A stretch of DNA of 64,000 bases from Pseudomonas brassicacearum (GCF_003732225.1 NZ_MOBJ01000002.1:186001-250000); one strand, 5' to 3'. Shown: positions 34,308 to 43,369, counted from the first letter of the stretch. Notes: generated by a model from the sequence alone, not told the origin. Made by a program: numbers and translations.

Positions 34308-36758
34308 ATGCCTGATCCTGTTGCTGCCAGCTTGCGTCTAGCGCCTGAAGCGCTGACCCGTCCGTTTTCCGCTGAACAGTTCAGCTTCTCTACCACCAAT
34401 GAACTGGAGCCTTTTCGCGGTGTGCTCGGCCAGGAACGTGCGGTTGAAGCCTTGCAGTTCGGTGTGGCCATGCCACGCCCCGGTTACAACGTGTTTGTCA
34501 TGGGTGAGCCCGGCACTGGCCGGTTTTCGTTCGTAAAACGCTACCTGAAAGCCGAAGGCAAACGCCTGCAGACCCCGGCGGACTGGGTCTACGTCAACAA
34601 TTTCGATGAGCCGCGCGAACCTCGCGCATTGGAGTTGCCGTCCGGGACGGCCGGTGCGTTCATCGCCGACATCAATGACCTGATCGACAACCTGCTGGCG
34701 ACGTTTCCAGCGGTCTTCGAGCATCCGTCCTACCAGCAAAAGAAAAGTGCCATCGACCGCGCCTTCAACCAGCGCTACGACCGCGCACTGGACGTGATCG
34801 AGCGCCTGGCGCTGGAGAAAGAAGTCGCGCTGTACCGTGACAGCACCAACATCGCCTTTACCCCGATGAGTGAAGGCAAGGCGCTGGACGAGGCTGAATT
34901 CGCCCAACTGCCGGAGGCCGTCCGCGAGCGTTTCCACGAAGACATTTCCGGGCTGGAAGAACGGCTGAACGAAGAGTTGGCCAGCCTGCCGCAGTGGAAG
35001 CGCGAATCCAGCAATCAACTGCGTCAGCTCAACGAAGAAACCATCACCCTGGCCTTGCAGCCATTACTTTCACCGCTGTCGGAAAAATACGCAGAAAACG
35101 CTGCGGTGTGCGGTTACCTGCAAGCGATGCAGGTGTATCTGCTCAAGACCGTGGTCGAGCAACTGGTCGATGACAGCAAGACCGACGCGGTCGCCCGTAA
35201 ATTGCTCGAAGAACAATACGGCCCGAGCCTGGTGGTCGGCCATCCGTTCAGCGGCGGTGCGCCAGTGGTGTTCGAACCGCATCCGACCTACGACAACCTG
35301 TTCGGCCGTATCGAGTACAGCACCGATCAAGGCGCGCTCTACACCACCTATCGGCAGTTGCGTCCGGGTGCGCTGCACCGGGCCAACGGCGGCTTCCTGA
35401 TTCTGGAAGCCGAAAAAATGCTCAGTGAACCGTTTGTCTGGGATGCGCTGAAGCGGGCCTTGCAGTCACGCAAACTGAAAATGGAATCGCCGCTGGGCGA
35501 GCTGGGCCGGTTGGCCACCGTGACCCTGACACCGCAACATATTCCGTTGCAGGTCAAAGTCGTCATCATCGGTGCACGCCAGCTGTATTACACGCTGCAA
35601 GACCTCGATCCGGACTTCCAGGAGATGTTCCGGGTGCTGGTGGACTTCGATGAAGACATCCCGATGGTCGATGAGAGCCTGGAGCAGTTTGCCCAGTTGC
35701 TCAAAACCCGTACCTCGGAAGAAGGCATGGCGCCGCTGACCGCCGATGCGGTGGCGCGTCTGGCAACTTACAGTGCGCGACTGGCCGAGCACCAAGGCCG
35801 TTTGTCGGCGCGCATTGGCGATCTGTTCCAATTGGTCAGCGAGGCGGACTTCATTCGTGATCTGGCCGGCGACGAGATGACCGATGCCGGGCACATCGAG
35901 CGTGCGCTCAAGGCCAAGGCCACGCGTACCGGGCGTGTGTCGGCGCGAATTCTCGATGACATGCTGGCAGGGATCATCCTGATCGACACCGCGGGCGCGG
36001 CGGTCGGCAAGTGCAACGGGCTGACAGTGCTGGAGGTCGGTGACTCGGCCTTCGGGATACCGGCGCGGATCTCCGCCACGGTCTACCCCGGCGGCAGCGG
36101 CATCGTCGACATCGAGCGTGAGGTCAACCTCGGGCAGCCGATCCACTCCAAGGGCGTGATGATCCTCACCGGGTATCTGGGCAGCCGTTACGCCCAGGAA
36201 TTCCCGTTGGCGATCTCGGCGAGTATCGCGCTGGAGCAGTCCTACGGTTACGTCGATGGTGACAGTGCATCGTTGGGCGAGGCCTGCACGTTGATTTCGG
36301 CGTTGTCGAAAACCCCGCTCAAGCAGTGCTTCGCGATTACCGGCTCGATCAATCAGTTCGGTGAAGTGCAGGCGGTGGGCGGGGTCAACGAGAAGATCGA
36401 GGGCTTCTTCCGTCTCTGCGAGGCGCGCGGTTTGACCGGTGAGCAGGGCGCGATCATTCCTCAGGCCAACGTCGCCACGCTGATGCTCGATGAGCGGGTG
36501 CTGGCGGCCGTGCGTGCCGGGCAGTTCCATGTCTACGCGGTGCGTCAGGCCGATGAGGCATTGAGCCTGCTGGTGGGCGAGCCTGCCGGCGAGCCGGACG
36601 AAGAGGGTCAGTTCCCGGAGGGCAGCGTCAACGCGCGCGTGGTCGAGCGTTTGCGGGTGATCGCGGAAATGATCAGCGAAGATGACCTGAAAGAGGCCGA
36701 GAAGGAGCAGGCCCAGGCGCAGGCCCTGGAAGCATTGGCCGCGGCCAAGCCCGCCTGA
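34308..36758 (+). CDS. Lon-like ATP-dependent protease (LonB/AsrA-type)
   Basis: This 816-residue protein combines an N-terminal AAA+ module (GQERAVEALQFGVAMPRPGYNVFVMGEPGTGR, an ATP site with a Gly-Arg ending in place of GK[ST]), a long helical insertion with a coiled coil, and a C-terminal Lon-type serine protease domain. The catalytic dyad is visible: Ser in YVDGDSASLGEACT and Lys in GGVNEKIEGFF. It is not classical Lon, since the N-terminal LON domain is absent. P. aeruginosa has two such proteins, AsrA (PA0779) and PA4576; the neighbours favour PA4576. The Walker A lysine position deserves checking, as ATP use may be altered. Confidence 0.88.
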   Translation: MPDPVAASLRLAPEALTRPFSAEQFSFSTTNELEPFRGVLGQERAVEALQFGVAMPRPGYNVFVMGEPGTGRFSFVKRYLKAEGKRLQTPADWVYVNNFDEPREPRALELPSGTAGAFIADINDLIDNLLATFPAVFEHPSYQQKKSAIDRAFNQRYDRALDVIERLALEKEVALYRDSTNIAFTPMSEGKALDEAEFAQLPEAVRERFHEDISGLEERLNEELASLPQWKRESSNQLRQLNEETITLALQPLLSPLSEKYAENAAVCGYLQAMQVYLLKTVVEQLVDDSKTDAVARKLLEEQYGPSLVVGHPFSGGAPVVFEPHPTYDNLFGRIEYSTDQGALYTTYRQLRPGALHRANGGFLILEAEKMLSEPFVWDALKRALQSRKLKMESPLGELGRLATVTLTPQHIPLQVKVVIIGARQLYYTLQDLDPDFQEMFRVLVDFDEDIPMVDESLEQFAQLLKTRTSEEGMAPLTADAVARLATYSARLAEHQGRLSARIGDLFQLVSEADFIRDLAGDEMTDAGHIERALKAKATRTGRVSARILDDMLAGIILIDTAGAAVGKCNGLTVLEVGDSAFGIPARISATVYPGGSGIVDIEREVNLGQPIHSKGVMILTGYLGSRYAQEFPLAISASIALEQSYGYVDGDSASLGEACTLISALSKTPLKQCFAITGSINQFGEVQAVGGVNEKIEGFFRLCEARGLTGEQGAIIPQANVATLMLDERVLAAVRAGQFHVYAVRQADEALSLLVGEPAGEPDEEGQFPEGSVNARVVERLRVIAEMISEDDLKEAEKEQAQAQALEALAAAKPA

Positions 36759-36766
36759 TTACACTG

Positions 36767-36837
36767 CGTAGGAGCTGCCGCAGGCTGCGATCTTTTGATC
36801 TTGATGTTCAAACGTCAAAAGATCGCAGGCTCCTGCG
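36767..36837. repeat. damaged inverted repeat, GTAGGAGCTGC family
   Basis: The left arm (36767-36799) is complete, but the right arm (36815-36837) reads GATCGCAGGCTCCTGCG and lacks about 10 bases of the usual core. It follows the Lon-like gene. The rest of the 289-base gap to the next gene shows only an imperfect hairpin near 36859-36909. Confidence 0.85.
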
Positions 36838-37047
36838 GGGGCATGTGCATGCAATAAATGGTGGCCATTTTTGTTGGGTGGATGACGTCAAAAATCCAAC
36901 AACGACCATTCGGCGCCTTCTAGCCCCCCGTCAACTTGCTGACTCGACTTTTCTTCTATGCTCAGGTCAAGGACATCGACAGTCATCACTGGATCGAGAC
37001 AGCCTTCGCGTGGAGGCTGAATACCCGATTTACCGAGGGTCGCCGCC

Positions 37048-37389
37048 ATGCCGCGCAACCTCTGCCTCACCCGCCAATGCCTGGGCCTGGTTACTCGTAT
37101 CGAATGCAGTATTCGCCCGCTAGCGGGGGACACCGGTATGTGGACTTTGTTGTTTGCCGCCGGAATGGCCGGCGAGCAACCTTCCGCCATCAAAGCCCAG
37201 GGCCCGTTTCATGGTCCTTTCGTGGCTGAATCGATACTTGAAACCATCGTTGAAAGCCTGACCCTGCACGGTTATCAACTGGCCGATGACCCGCAAATCT
37301 GGTGTTTGCACCTGCAAGCCCAGCTGCGGGAAATCAATGGTGGACGCTGCCGCAATCCGAGTGGTTTTGAGTTCAACCCCGAGCATTAG
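37048..37389 (+). CDS. conserved hypothetical protein, 113 residues
   Basis: I do not assign a function. The product has no signal peptide or membrane helix, three cysteines near the start (NLCLTRQCLGLVTRIECSI), and a mixed alpha/beta pattern with HGPFVAESILETIVESLTLHGYQL and IWCLHLQAQLREINGG. Codon use is like that of core genes, and I recall very similar proteins in other Pseudomonas. The ATG at 37048 is preceded by GAGGG at 12 bases. Its stop is only 3 bases from the convergent stop of the lipoprotein gene. Confidence 0.7.
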   Translation: MPRNLCLTRQCLGLVTRIECSIRPLAGDTGMWTLLFAAGMAGEQPSAIKAQGPFHGPFVAESILETIVESLTLHGYQLADDPQIWCLHLQAQLREINGGRCRNPSGFEFNPEH

Positions 37390-37392
37390 CGG

Positions 37393-39222
37393 CTATTCGA
37401 CAGGGTTCGGGTTTTCGGCCTTGTCGAGTTTGACCTCGAATCCATATTCGACGGTATTGAGGTTGGTGCGCTGGTAGGTTTCCAGGCTGCTCGGCTGGCC
37501 GTAGAAATAATGCACCTCAAACACCGCCGGGCCGTCTGTGCGGGCGTCATGGCTGACAGCAAGAATCTCCTTCAGGTAGTTACCGCTCGCGTCCTTGGCA
37601 AAGAAACGCCAGTCCTGGGCGGGGAATACTTTCTGGTCAACCACCAAGGCATTGCCCCTGAGCTCCAGACCTCTGGGCAGCTTCTGGGTGTCGAGGCTGC
37701 CTTTTGCAATATTGGCCAAAAACAGCGGCATCGAGCCAACCGCATACGCTGGTGTTTCGGGGAACAGGGTCAGGTCATAGGTGATGGTGGCGTGCAGCGG
37801 GTCGATTTCGAAAGCCTCGGCTGGCAACTCGATAGGCTCGCCGCGTTTGCCCTTGTCGTCCTGGGTGAAGAAGGTCACGGGAGTGTCACCTGGGCTGAAT
37901 GAGGAACCGAGCAGTTCGTCGTTGAAGCTTTTCGGGTGATCGAATTCGATGCGTGCCGCACTGGAGTCCTCGACTGACTGGCTGACATGGACGTTCTTTT
38001 TCAGTTGTTCCTCATCCAGTGTGGCGCCTTTAAGCCAGGTCGCGGCCTGATCGTCATACACCACCACCGGTATGCTCAGGGTCTGGATGGTTTTATCGGT
38101 GGTATTGCGGTCGAAGCGGCGTACCGGCAGGTCCAGTTCCTTGCGGGTGAGGGTGACAGCCGAGAAGTCGAGGACATTGACTTCGAGGCTGTCGATGGGG
38201 CCGTTGAAGTACACCTTGGTGTAATGATGAGTCTGCTTGCGCTCGAACGCTTGCTGCTCGTCGTCGAGCTGTTTTTCGAACTCATCGCTCCAGGCGGTCT
38301 GCTTCTGCATCTCGGCCAGTTGTTTTTGATAGAACCCGATTTGCGTGGCGTCTTCGTTGATCGAACCCGAGCGTGAGAGAAGCTGCCCGGTCGTGTCCCT
38401 GGCCTGGACGATCAGCGGATTGAGCGGGGTATCGCTGACGTCTGGCGCCAGTGCCGCGCTGTTGTTGACTTCAACCTCGGCATAGTTCTTTTCCAGGGCC
38501 CGCAGGGTGACGCTGATGTTGTCGTCGGTGCGCGTTTGGCCCACGTCCTTTTTCGCCAGATTGAAGGTGAATACCTTGCGCGGTGCGATGACTTCGATTT
38601 TGCCTTGCAGGGTCGCTGGTTGCGGCTGGTTTTTGTTGTCGACTTCAACGCCCTCGACAAAAGGGTAGGCCACGGTCAGGTCATCCGGATTGCTCATGTT
38701 GGAGCTTGAAGGACTCAACTGAATGCCGGGATCGGTTTCCGACCATTCGGGCTGGAAAGCGATGACCTTTTTGTTGCTCAGCGTGACCGACTGCCATTCC
38801 AGCCCATGGGGAAATGGGAACTCGGAGGGCATGTTGAAGTTGAAGGGGAACACCGGTTGCAAGTCGGTCAGGTAGTCGGAGCTGGAGTCCTTGCGCAGTA
38901 CGAACAGACCGTTGATGTAAGTGTCGACCAGGGCCTGCGGGGTTGGGTAGTGCTTGAGCAGGGCCATGGCGTCTTCGCCGTATTCGGTGGCGATCGGCTT
39001 GATGGCAAGCTTTTGCTGTGCGCGTTCAAGCAGCAGCAGCGAACCGCCGAGGTTGGCCACGGCATCCTTGAGCCTGGGATCCTGAATCGCGTCCAGCGAC
39101 TTCTCGAACTGTGCGGTCTTCTCCTCGAGGCTCTGCGGGCGCTTCTCATCGCTGGGTGAGCAGCCGCCGATCAGTACCGCGAGGCAAAGTCCGACAGTCG
39201 TTAAAGGCAATCGCAAATCCAT
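37393..39222 (-). CDS. large lipoprotein of unknown function
   Basis: A 609-residue protein beginning MDLRLPLTTVGLCLAVLIGGCSPSDEK: a lipoprotein signal with the lipobox IGGC, so the mature protein is lipid-anchored at Cys22, probably to the outer membrane as the next residues are Ser-Pro, not Asp. The rest is soluble, rich in beta-strand patterns and charged residues, with a coiled-coil-like segment (FYQKQLAEMQKQTAWSDEF). I recognise no catalytic motif. An upstream in-frame start would put 17 residues before the signal and is rejected. It is divergent from the UPF0114 gene and convergent with a small unknown gene. Confidence 0.78.
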   Translation of the reverse strand: MDLRLPLTTVGLCLAVLIGGCSPSDEKRPQSLEEKTAQFEKSLDAIQDPRLKDAVANLGGSLLLLERAQQKLAIKPIATEYGEDAMALLKHYPTPQALVDTYINGLFVLRKDSSSDYLTDLQPVFPFNFNMPSEFPFPHGLEWQSVTLSNKKVIAFQPEWSETDPGIQLSPSSSNMSNPDDLTVAYPFVEGVEVDNKNQPQPATLQGKIEVIAPRKVFTFNLAKKDVGQTRTDDNISVTLRALEKNYAEVEVNNSAALAPDVSDTPLNPLIVQARDTTGQLLSRSGSINEDATQIGFYQKQLAEMQKQTAWSDEFEKQLDDEQQAFERKQTHHYTKVYFNGPIDSLEVNVLDFSAVTLTRKELDLPVRRFDRNTTDKTIQTLSIPVVVYDDQAATWLKGATLDEEQLKKNVHVSQSVEDSSAARIEFDHPKSFNDELLGSSFSPGDTPVTFFTQDDKGKRGEPIELPAEAFEIDPLHATITYDLTLFPETPAYAVGSMPLFLANIAKGSLDTQKLPRGLELRGNALVVDQKVFPAQDWRFFAKDASGNYLKEILAVSHDARTDGPAVFEVHYFYGQPSSLETYQRTNLNTVEYGFEVKLDKAENPNPVE

Positions 39223-39383
39223 TTTCCGGTTTTCCTCTACAACGCAAGTGAACGATGCGAATGCTTTGGACACTAGCAGAAAAACGCTTCGACGGACTCG
39301 CAGGTTGTGGATTTGTCTGCGGTTTATGGGGTTTTGAGCGGCTGATATACTCGCCGCCGTTTAAAACCCTTGTGTGAGATTCA

Positions 39384-39872
39384 ATGGAACGTTTTGTCGA
39401 AAATGCAATGTACGCGTCGCGCTGGCTGCTGGCGCCGATCTACTTTGGTTTGTCCCTGGGCCTGCTGGCTTTAGCCCTGAAGTTCTTTCAGGAAGTCTTT
39501 CACGTTATCCCCAACGTGTTCTCGATGGCCGAGTCCGATCTGATTCTGGTGCTGTTGTCGCTGATCGACATGGCGCTGGTGGGCGGCTTGCTGGTGATGG
39601 TGATGATTTCCGGCTACGAAAACTTCGTGTCCGAACTCGACATCGATGACGGCAAGGAAAAGCTCAACTGGCTGGGTACGATGGATTCTTCTTCCCTGAA
39701 GATGAAAGTCGCGGCCTCGATCGTGGCCATTTCCTCGATCCACCTGCTGCGCATCTTCATGGATGCCAGGAACGTCGATCCAGAGCACCTGAAGTGGTAC
39801 GTGATCATTCACATGACCTTCGTGATCTCGGCGTTTGCCATGGGTTACCTGGACAAGCTGACCAAGCACTGA
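39384..39872 (+). CDS. UPF0114 (YqhA) family membrane protein
   Basis: A 162-residue inner-membrane protein with four hydrophobic helices. The start [20 protein letters not shown] and [10 protein letters not shown] in the loop are highly conserved in the UPF0114/YqhA family; P. aeruginosa PA4574 is the match from memory. Function is unknown. A -10-like TATACT lies at 39346-39351, 33 bases before the ATG. A strong hairpin follows the stop. Confidence 0.92.
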   Translation: MERFVENAMYASRWLLAPIYFGLSLGLLALALKFFQEVFHVIPNVFSMAESDLILVLLSLIDMALVGGLLVMVMISGYENFVSELDIDDGKEKLNWLGTMDSSSLKMKVAASIVAISSIHLLRIFMDARNVDPEHLKWYVIIHMTFVISAFAMGYLDKLTKH

Positions 39873-39895
39873 TAGTCGCTCCAGTACGCAATCAT

Positions 39896-39931
39896 GCCGC
39901 CCGGCCGTTGTGAAACGGACGGGCGGCGGCG
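39896..39931 (+). terminator. terminator after the UPF0114 gene
   Basis: GCCGCCCG (39896-39903) pairs with CGGGCGGC (39920-39927) and an inner CCGTT/AACGG stem closes a GTGA loop, with one G-A mismatch. The following T-run is short (GTTTC), so efficiency is uncertain, though the stem is very stable. Confidence 0.7.
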
Positions 39932-40006
39932 TTTCTGGCTTGTGCTTTTGTGCGCCGAGGCATATCCCTGTAAGTGTCTTGGCTCGCCATCGTGCGGGGT
40001 GCGCTC

Positions 40007-40297
40007 ATGAACCTGCAAGAATTGAACGCCTATGCCATCGCCGGGAAGGTCGATGAGCTGAACCTGATCTCGATGGAGGGCGGAATTTATCTGTTGGAGG
40101 CACGGATACATGGCGCCGCTCATCCGCTTGACGACGCCCATGGGCAAACACTGCGCCTGCGTTCGGTGGAGCATGCTCGTGAAGTGCTTCATGCCTTCCC
40201 CAAGCTGACATTCAACCTGATTCACACCTCGGTGCACGACGAGATGTGCGGTCTGGGCGTCAGTGTGGAAGAGAGTCTGAAGGTGCCCATCTCCTGA
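40007..40297 (+). CDS. small conserved protein (DUF6482-like)
   Basis: A 96-residue cytosolic protein beginning MNLQELNAYAIAGKVDELNLISMEGGIYLLEA, ending after a region LRLRSVEHAREVL. I recall this pattern as DUF6482, widespread in Pseudomonas, with no known role. The ATG at 40007 gives the family start; the weak site GGGGTGCGCTC precedes it. It lies between the UPF0114 gene and fklB, all in the same direction. Confidence 0.72.
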   Translation: MNLQELNAYAIAGKVDELNLISMEGGIYLLEARIHGAAHPLDDAHGQTLRLRSVEHAREVLHAFPKLTFNLIHTSVHDEMCGLGVSVEESLKVPIS

Positions 40298-40427
40298 TAG
40301 CACCGACACCCCTGATCACCGCAATGGCATCTGTGCTAGTCTGCTCGCCCTTTTGGTTCCGGGCGCTCCGGGATGCGCTGTGTACGCACGGCAACCTCCC
40401 GAGCCGTCCATACAGCGGAGCAGTGTC

Positions 40428-41045
40428 ATGTCCGAAGTAAATCTGTCCACCGACGAAACCCGCGTCAGCTACGGTATCGGCCGTCAGCTGGGCGACCAAC
40501 TGCGCGACAACCCGCCGCCGGGCGTTAGCCTGGACGCGATCCTGGCGGGTCTTACCGACGCATTCGCCGGTAAGGAAAGCCGTGTTGGCCAGGAAGCAAT
40601 GTCTGCCAGCTTCAAGGTTATCCGCGAAATCATGCAAGCCGAAGCAGCTGCCAAGGCTGAAGCGGCGGCTGGCGAAGGCCTGGCATTCCTGGCTGAAAAC
40701 GCCAAGCGTGACGGCATCACCACTCTGGCTTCCGGCCTGCAGTTCGAAGTACTGACTCAAGGTGAAGGCGCCAAGCCGACCCGTGAAGATCAAGTGCGTA
40801 CTCACTACCACGGCACTCTGATCGACGGCACTGTGTTCGACAGCTCCTACGATCGTGGCCAGCCTGCAGAATTCCCGGTTGGCGGCGTGATCGCTGGCTG
40901 GACTGAAGCTCTGCAACTGATGAACGCCGGTAGCAAATGGCGCCTGTACGTGCCGAGCGAACTGGCTTACGGCGCACAAGGCGTTGGCAGCATTCCGCCG
41001 CACAGCGTTCTGGTGTTCGACGTCGAGCTGCTCGACGTTCTGTAA
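40428..41045 (+). CDS. fklB: FKBP-type peptidyl-prolyl isomerase FklB
   Basis: FklB speeds prolyl bond rotation during protein folding. The 205-residue protein has the N-terminal dimerisation helices of the FkpA/FklB/Mip group (VSYGIGRQLGDQLRDN..., an Ala/Glu-rich linker helix) and a complete C-terminal FKBP domain (VRTHYHGTLIDGTVFDSSYDRG, FPVGGVIAGWTEAL, SELAYGAQGVG, SVLVFDVELLDV). There is no signal peptide, so it is cytosolic. AGCGGAG precedes the ATG at 40428. Confidence 0.95.
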   Translation: MSEVNLSTDETRVSYGIGRQLGDQLRDNPPPGVSLDAILAGLTDAFAGKESRVGQEAMSASFKVIREIMQAEAAAKAEAAAGEGLAFLAENAKRDGITTLASGLQFEVLTQGEGAKPTREDQVRTHYHGTLIDGTVFDSSYDRGQPAEFPVGGVIAGWTEALQLMNAGSKWRLYVPSELAYGAQGVGSIPPHSVLVFDVELLDVL

Positions 41046-41073
41046 GCCCTGTTCGGCTGTACTGACAGGCTAA

Positions 41074-41160
41074 TGTGGGAGCGAGCTTGCTCGCGATTGC
41101 ATCACCTCGGTTTCACAGACAAACCGGGTTGGCCGCATCGCGAGCAAGCTCGCTCCCACA
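41074..41160. repeat. REP pair (BIME)
   Basis: Direct copy starting at 41074 and inverse copy at 41136-41160, with a small inner hairpin (ACCTCGGTTT / AAACCGGGTT, imperfect). It lies between convergent fklB and the small unknown gene. Confidence 0.95.
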
Positions 41161-41175
41161 GTTTTTTGCGGTGTC

Positions 41176-41433
41176 TCATAGTTCGATCTTGTGGTGCAGT
41201 TCATTCACCGGGCGCAATGCCCGGGCGTAGCAGAACAGAAACAGGTTGCGCACCAGTTCCTTGAGCACTACCGGCTCGCTGGAGCTCAGGCCATTGAGGT
41301 CAAGGTCGCCCTGGTCTTGCAGCTCATTCAAGGCTTCTTCTTCCAATACCGCACAAACTTCCCCGGTTTCCCGATGCAGGATCCTGAGGTAAGGGTGTGG
41401 GCGGTCCAGCCATGCATCGATCAAGTAAGTCAT
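41176..41433 (-). CDS. small protein of unknown function with Fur-like promoter box
   Basis: An 85-residue acidic protein: MTYLIDAWLDRPHPYLRILHRETGEVCAVLEEEALNEL in the first part (here given as features, not a domain), then LDLNGL and LKELVRNLFLFCYARAL. No domain is recognised. The place between fklB and ispB equals PA4570 of P. aeruginosa, a small hypothetical gene, from memory. AGGAGATG precedes the ATG. A Fur-like site covers 27-45 bases upstream, suggesting induction under low iron. It contains two cysteines and no membrane helix. Confidence 0.75.
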   Translation of the reverse strand: MTYLIDAWLDRPHPYLRILHRETGEVCAVLEEEALNELQDQGDLDLNGLSSSEPVVLKELVRNLFLFCYARALRPVNELHHKIEL

Positions 41434-41459
41434 GATGCTCATCTCCTTTTGAATGGTTT

Positions 41460-41478
41460 GATGAGAATAATTCTTATT
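41460..41478. promoter_or_regulatory. Fur-like box
   Basis: GATGAGAATAATTCTTATT has the inner palindrome AGAATAATTCT. On the other strand it agrees with the 19-base Fur consensus (GATAATGATAATCATTATC) at 12 positions. It lies just upstream of the small unknown gene, where repression by Fur-iron would block the promoter. Confidence 0.5.
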
Positions 41479-41639
41479 TAATTAATAGCAAGTGCCTATT
41501 GGCGGTTTCTGCTGCTTTCTGTATGGGAATTGCTGAAGATCAAAACGGCTGGCGTTTTGCTATTGGGCGGGATTGTTGGGGGAGTCAGCTGAGGGTAAAG
41601 CTCCATCCCACGCAGGGCGCGGGATGGAATACAGCAGGT

Positions 41640-41981
41640 TCAGACTTTTCTGACGAACTCGGATTTGAGCTTCATCGGGCCGATACCGTCGATCTTGCAG
41701 TCGATGTCATGGTCGCCATCGCACAGGCGGATGTTCTTGACCTTGGTGCCGACTTTTACCACCAGCGAAGTGCCCTTGACCTTGAGGTCCTTGATCACGG
41801 TGATGGTGTCGCCATCTTGCAGGACATTGCCGACCGAATCCTTTTTCACGGTGTCATCGGACGCGGCTTCGGCTTCACCGCTAGCGGACCACTCGTGGGC
41901 GCACTCTGGGCAGATCAGCTGGGCGCCGTCTTCATAGGTGTATTCGCAATTGCATTTCGGGCAGGGTGGCAACGTGCTCAC
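41640..41981 (-). CDS. yjdM: zinc-ribbon protein YjdM (PhnA family)
   Basis: The 113-residue protein has an N-terminal zinc ribbon with two CxxC pairs (CPKC and CPEC) and a C-terminal PhnA domain ([44 protein letters not shown]). Once called PhnA (alkylphosphonate uptake), the family's role is unclear; it is not the phosphonoacetate hydrolase. It is a single gene. The 206-base gap before the neighbouring gene holds a Fur-like box and a short hairpin near 41608-41632. Confidence 0.93.
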   Translation of the reverse strand: MSTLPPCPKCNCEYTYEDGAQLICPECAHEWSASGEAEAASDDTVKKDSVGNVLQDGDTITVIKDLKVKGTSLVVKVGTKVKNIRLCDGDHDIDCKIDGIGPMKLKSEFVRKV

Positions 41982-42060
41982 TAAGGCTCCTTGGATTCAG
42001 GATGGCTAAAAAGCGCACATTATATAGGGTTTTGTTGGAGGATGTGCGTGGGCGAAAACC

Positions 42061-42150
42061 TGTGGGAGCGAGCTTGCTCGCGATGACGACTTAACATTCA
42101 ACACAAGTGTCGATTGTCAGTCCGCTATCGCGAGCAAGCTCGCTCCCACA
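42061..42150. repeat. REP pair (BIME)
   Basis: Direct copy at 42061-42085 and inverse copy at 42127-42150. It lies 11 bases after the ispB stop and before yjdM, both genes being transcribed on the minus strand. Confidence 0.95.
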
Positions 42151-42160
42151 CGGGGCACTA

Positions 42161-43129
42161 TCAGTGCGTGCGGGCTACCGCAAACTCGCTCAGTTCGACC
42201 AATGCATCCCGGTATTCGCTGGCGGGCAGCATTTCGAGGCATTTGATCGCGCGGGCCACGTAATCGCGGGCCAGTTGTGCGGTGTAATCCAGCGAACCCG
42301 AGGCTTCCACGGCAGCGCGGATGCTTTCCAGGTCTTCGATGCCGCCTTTCTGGATCGCTTGGCGCACCAGGGCAGCTTGCTCCGGCGTGCCTTCGCGCAT
42401 GGTGTAGATCAGCGGCAGGGTCGGTTTACCTTCAGCCAGGTCGTCGCCGACGTTCTTGCCCAGGGTTTCAGCATCGCCACGGTAGTCGAGCAGGTCGTCG
42501 ACCAATTGGAAGGCCACACCGAGGTGGTCGCCAAAGGTGCGCAAGGCTTCGCTTTGTTCTGGCGTGGCGCCAGCCAAGGCCGCGGCACTGTGGGTCGAAG
42601 CCTCGAAAAGCATCGCGGTTTTGCCGCGGATGACTTCCATGTAGGTTTCTTCGGTGGTGCTGGCGTCGCGCACCTTGGAAAGCTGCAGGACTTCGCCTTC
42701 AGCAATGATCCGTGTGGCTTGCGAGAGAATCTTCATCACCGGCATCGAGCCCAGTTCGACCATCATCTCGAACGAACGGGAGTACAGGAAGTCGCCCACC
42801 AGCACGCTCGGGGCGTTGCCCCACATGGCGTTGGCGGTCGAGCGGCCACGGCGCATGCCGGACATGTCGACCACGTCGTCATGCAGCAGGGTCGCGGTGT
42901 GCAGGAACTCGATGGTGGCGGCCAGCAGGCGCATGTCGTCGCCTTCGCGACCCAGGGCCTTGCCACACAGCAACACCAACAAAGGGCGCAGGCGTTTACC
43001 GCCGGCCGAAGTAATGTAGTCGCCGATTTTCGATACCAGCGGCACTCGGGAAGTCAGCTGCTTCTTGATGATGCCGTCGACGGCGCTAAAATCGTCCGCC
43101 ACCGCGCGGTAGAAAGCTTGGGGTTGCAT
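42161..43129 (-). CDS. ispB: octaprenyl/nonaprenyl diphosphate synthase
   Basis: IspB builds the long isoprenoid side chain of ubiquinone from farnesyl diphosphate and isopentenyl diphosphate. The 322-residue protein has both Asp-rich motifs: LLHDDVVD followed by RRG, and QLVDDLLDY, plus GGKRLRP near the N terminus. Pseudomonas ubiquinone has nine units, so this is likely the nonaprenyl type. It is divergent from rplU, as in most gamma-proteobacteria. Confidence 0.96.
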   Translation of the reverse strand: MQPQAFYRAVADDFSAVDGIIKKQLTSRVPLVSKIGDYITSAGGKRLRPLLVLLCGKALGREGDDMRLLAATIEFLHTATLLHDDVVDMSGMRRGRSTANAMWGNAPSVLVGDFLYSRSFEMMVELGSMPVMKILSQATRIIAEGEVLQLSKVRDASTTEETYMEVIRGKTAMLFEASTHSAAALAGATPEQSEALRTFGDHLGVAFQLVDDLLDYRGDAETLGKNVGDDLAEGKPTLPLIYTMREGTPEQAALVRQAIQKGGIEDLESIRAAVEASGSLDYTAQLARDYVARAIKCLEMLPASEYRDALVELSEFAVARTH

Positions 43130-43208
43130 CAGCGACAGTCGCTCCAGAAGGGTTGCGCGGCATGCTAGGACCCGCGTCCGGGCCTGTCAAGGCGCGATGG
43201 ACGGCCAC

Positions 43209-43237
43209 TTGCAACGTGCTCGTGCCTTGCGTACAAT
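43209..43237 (+). promoter_or_regulatory. sigma-70 promoter of rplU-rpmA
   Basis: TTGCAA (43209-43214) and TACAAT (43232-43237) are separated by exactly 17 bases. Transcription would start near 43244, giving a leader of about 125 bases before rplU. Confidence 0.75.
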
Positions 43238-43369
43238 CGCGCACCCTGAACTTCCTGGGCAGCACCTGCCTTACGCAATTGCATTTGGGTCGTTCCATCC
43301 CATGCAGCCATGCCAGCCAATACCTCTTCTTATAAAGAGCTGGGTGAGCAGGATTATCGGAGAAATACC

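Noticed and set aside
41608..41632. CCATCCC / GGGATGG hairpin after yjdM
   Set aside because: The stem is 7 bp with an 11-base loop and there is no U-tract in the yjdM direction, so I do not call it a terminator.
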